This document shows, piece after piece, positions 61,797-64,000 of a DNA stretch of 64,000 nucleotides. This DNA is from Endobugula sp965214375 (GTDB lineage Bacteria > Pseudomonadota > Gammaproteobacteria > Pseudomonadales > Cellvibrionaceae): positions 2,046,001 through 2,110,000 of the forward strand of contig OZ243947.1 in assembly GCA_965214375.1 (NCBI GenBank). The letters run 5' to 3'. Below the pieces are notes generated by a model, which did not search any database, was not told the DNA's origin, and saw only the letters and a program-made list of their open reading frames with translations. A program made the translations under genes and the position numbers. The stretch's first letter is position 1; every line of letters starts with the position of its first letter.

Positions 61797-62144
61797 TTAG
61801 TGGCCCATTAACATATTGTGATTTAAGTGCGCCATAATCCAGATAGAACCAACAATCAGAATGGCAACCAACACCGTGACAAAGACAGCAGAGGTGGTAT
61901 TCCACAGTTGTTCGGATGAGGCATTCATATGTAAGAAGAAAATTAATTGCACAAACATCTGACCAACAGCGCACACCAAAATGATGGCAACTGCGGGTGT
62001 GCCGGACATTAAATCAAACATGACAATACCGAAAGGAATACCCGTCAATACAATAGATAAAATCAAACCGACAACATATTCTTTAACGCTACCGTGGGCG
62101 GCACCACCATGATGTTGTCCTTCATGTGAGCCATGATCTGCCAT
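61797..62144 (-). CDS. cyoD: Cytochrome bo3 oxidase subunit IV
   Basis: Three membrane helices in 115 residues: 'YVVGLILSIVLTGIPFGIV', 'VGQMFVQLIFFLHM' and a third C-terminal one. His-rich N-terminus ('HGSHEGQHHGGAAHGS'). Start overlaps the cyoC stop (TAATG). Intact. Confidence 0.92.
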   Translation of the reverse strand: MADHGSHEGQHHGGAAHGSVKEYVVGLILSIVLTGIPFGIVMFDLMSGTPAVAIILVCAVGQMFVQLIFFLHMNASSEQLWNTTSAVFVTVLVAILIVGSIWIMAHLNHNMLMGH

Positions 62145-62767
62145 TAGAGAACCCCCATCAAAAAGACAACACTAAATACACAAATCCAGATAATATCCAG
62201 AAAGTGCCAAAACAAACTTAAACACATTAAACGTACATTGTTTTGTTCCGTTAGGCCTTCTTTTTGAATCAGGCTAACGAGAACAATCAGCCAAATCATA
62301 CCGGCAAATACGTGTAATCCGTGCGTACCAATAAGGCCGTAAAAGGCCGACCATGCACCACTGGTCCAAGCTGCCCCACCTTCATGAGTAAAGTGGACAA
62401 ACTCGTTGATCTCCATGATCAAAAAGCCTAAGCCTAGCAGCCAAGTAATGCCTAACCACAAAAATAAATTGGGGATATCTTTTTTGTTGGCACACAGTAC
62501 CGCCATACCAAACGTAAAACTACTCAATAGTAGTAATGCCGTTTCACCCAATACGTAATTAAGTTCGAAGAGATCTTTAAATTCAATTTGCCCAGCAAAA
62601 TTATTTTGCAGTACAGCAAAAACTGCAAACAATGTGGCAAATAAAATACAGTCACTTAGGATGTAAACCCAAAAACCAAACACAGTATCACCGCCGTAAT
62701 CGTGGTGATGCTCCTCTTCAATGTAACCCGTGTAATCCGACGGGGGTGCGGAAAGTTCTGCGCTCAT
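62144..62767 (-). CDS. cyoC: Cytochrome bo3 oxidase subunit III
   Basis: Five-helix subunit, 207 residues. 'FGFWVYILSDCILFATLFA', 'THGLHVFAGMIWLIVL' and 'WHFLDIIWI' are characteristic. Follows cyoB on the same strand by about 43 bases. Intact. Confidence 0.94.
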   Translation of the reverse strand: MSAELSAPPSDYTGYIEEEHHHDYGGDTVFGFWVYILSDCILFATLFAVFAVLQNNFAGQIEFKDLFELNYVLGETALLLLSSFTFGMAVLCANKKDIPNLFLWLGITWLLGLGFLIMEINEFVHFTHEGGAAWTSGAWSAFYGLIGTHGLHVFAGMIWLIVLVSLIQKEGLTEQNNVRLMCLSLFWHFLDIIWICVFSVVFLMGVL

Positions 62768-62810
62768 GTCGATACTCTATATTCGTTTCCGTTAAACTTG
62801 ATTATGTCAA

Positions 62811-64000
62811 TCAAATACTGATAGCTATTGCTTCATCGCGATCGTCATCTTTAGTGCGCTTATCATTAGCGTGCGCAATATCTTCATGATGTTTGTTTTC
62901 AATCGCTTCTACTTCTTCAATTTCGACGTAATAATCTTTTTCTTTTTCAAAGGCATAAATAATCCATGAAACAACCATGCCGAGCGTGCCCAGAATAGCC
63001 ATCCACCAGATATGCCAGATCATGGCAAAACCCATCACCAGAGAAAAACCACTGATCACAATCCCGGCCCAGGTATTTTTCGGCATATGAATGCGTGAAT
63101 ATTTTTCGGGACGCTTATAAGCCAAGCCGTATTTTTTCACGTCATGAAAGTGATCTCGGTCACGCACGTCAGGTAACTTGGCAAAGTTATAAAACGGTGG
63201 TGGTGAAGACGTTGCCCACTCCAGTGTACGACCATACCATGGATCACCTGTGAGATCGCGGTTCTGTTTCTGATCCCGAATACTGGCGAAGATTTGATAA
63301 AACTGTGTCAGGATGCCCGCTAATACAATCATTGCGCCCACACCAGCAACCAATAGCCAATCATTCCACACCGGGTTATCGTAATAATTCAAACGACGTG
63401 TCATTCCCATGAAGCCTAGTACATACAGTGGCATAAAGGCCATAAAGAAACCGACCGTCCATAGTGCGCAAGAGATTTTTCCGAGTTTCTCGTCCAGCTT
63501 GAAGCCAGTCGCTTTCGGGAACCAATACGTTAGACCCGCAAAGTAACCAAATAACGCACCACCAATAATCACATTATGGAAGTGAGCCACCAGGAATAAA
63601 CTGTTATGCAAGACAAAGTCGACGGCGGGAATCGCCAGCATGACACCCGTCATACCGCCAATAGCAAAGGTCAGGAAGAAAGCCACGGTCCACCACATAG
63701 AGGCACTATATTCCACGCGCCCTTTGTACATGGTGAAAATCCAGTTAAATAGCTTAACTCCGGTAGGTATTGAAATAATCATCGTGGCGATGCCAAAGAA
63801 GGCATTCACGCTGGCACCGGCTCCCATGGTAAAGAAGTGATGCAGCCACACCACAAATGATAACAACATAATACAGGCCGTTGCCCACACTAAAGAGGTG
63901 TAACCGAATAAGCGTTTACGTGAGAAGGTGGCGGTTACTTCAGAGAAAATACCAAATGCAGGCAAAATCAAAATATAGACTTCAGGGTGACCCCAAGCCC
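62811..64000 (-). CDS. cyoB: Cytochrome bo3 oxidase subunit I, N-terminal part outside window
   Basis: Proton-pumping heme-copper subunit. The frame is open to the right edge. Visible: 'WGHPEVYILILPAFG' (CuB His and crosslinked Tyr), 'WLHHFFTMGAG' (CuB His pair) and 'VAHFHNVIIGG' (heme ligands). The C-terminus is long and charged, ending 'DDRDEAIAISI'. About 396 residues are visible. No lesion seen. Confidence 0.96.
   Translation of the reverse strand, partial: AWGHPEVYILILPAFGIFSEVTATFSRKRLFGYTSLVWATACIMLLSFVVWLHHFFTMGAGASVNAFFGIATMIISIPTGVKLFNWIFTMYKGRVEYSASMWWTVAFFLTFAIGGMTGVMLAIPAVDFVLHNSLFLVAHFHNVIIGGALFGYFAGLTYWFPKATGFKLDEKLGKISCALWTVGFFMAFMPLYVLGFMGMTRRLNYYDNPVWNDWLLVAGVGAMIVLAGILTQFYQIFASIRDQKQNRDLTGDPWYGRTLEWATSSPPPFYNFAKLPDVRDRDHFHDVKKYGLAYKRPEKYSRIHMPKNTWAGIVISGFSLVMGFAMIWHIWWMAILGTLGMVVSWIIYAFEKEKDYYVEIEEVEAIENKHHEDIAHANDKRTKDDDRDEAIAISI

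Overview
The window comes from a gammaproteobacterium of the Pseudomonas/Cellvibrio branch, probably marine. Gene order in two blocks matches what I recall of Pseudomonas: diguanylate cyclase-dsbA-cytochrome c4-engB, and hemW-rdgB-DUF4426-metW-metX-yggT-proC-yggS-pilT-pilU-ruvX-yqgE-tonB-gshB-pilGHIJK-chpABC. A nickel superoxide dismutase and a cytochrome bo3 oxidase cluster also fit. Species cannot be fixed from sequence alone. The pattern of gene decay suggests recent host restriction, but assembly or consensus error has not been excluded.

Layout. 1-6.5 kb: end of ferrochelatase, a broken metallopeptidase, a diguanylate cyclase, dsbA, cytochrome c4, engB and a TauE permease. 6.5-12.8 kb: intact housekeeping genes (hemW, rdgB, metW, metX, yggT, proC, yggS) with a 38-bp perfect palindrome between metX and yggT. 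12.8-30.3 kb: the type IV pilus retraction ATPases and the Pil-Chp chemosensory operon, with intact ruvX, tonB and gshB inside. pilT, pilU, pilJ, pilK, chpA, chpB and chpC are all interrupted, and pilG has lost an invariant lysine. 30.3-33.4 kb: an ECF sigma/anti-sigma pair, xthA and a broken membrane-anchored HTH protein. 33.5-43.3 kb: a secreted-protein cluster (LRR protein, two RHS/YD-repeat genes, two small secreted paralogues) ending at tRNA-Phe. 43.4-45.2 kb: yggX, hemP, bfd and bfr with Fur boxes. 45.2-52.5 kb: a fragmented giant repeat adhesin with a type I secretion C-terminus. 52.6-57.8 kb: mutY, then an iron-sparing operon behind twin Fur boxes (flavodoxin, fagA-like, fumC, a small His-rich membrane protein, sodN, sodX). 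57.8-64 kb: a DUF6607-like protein, cyoE, an MFS carrier, a SCO protein and cyoD, cyoC, cyoB.

The strongest overall signal is selective decay. I count 19 in-frame premature stops (7 TAA, 6 TAG, 6 TGA) and 7 frame disruptions in 15 genes. Nearly all concern twitching, surface adhesion or secreted repeat proteins, while neighbouring metabolic genes are intact. Removing the indels restores full-length family-like proteins in each case, so these are recent lesions. The most coherent functional unit is the Fur-controlled operon that replaces iron enzymes with iron-free ones: flavodoxin for ferredoxin, class II fumarase for Fe-S fumarase and Ni-SOD for Fe-SOD. No gene-free stretch exceeds 300 bases; the longest (18034-18298, 44090-44362) hold promoter regions and Fur sites.
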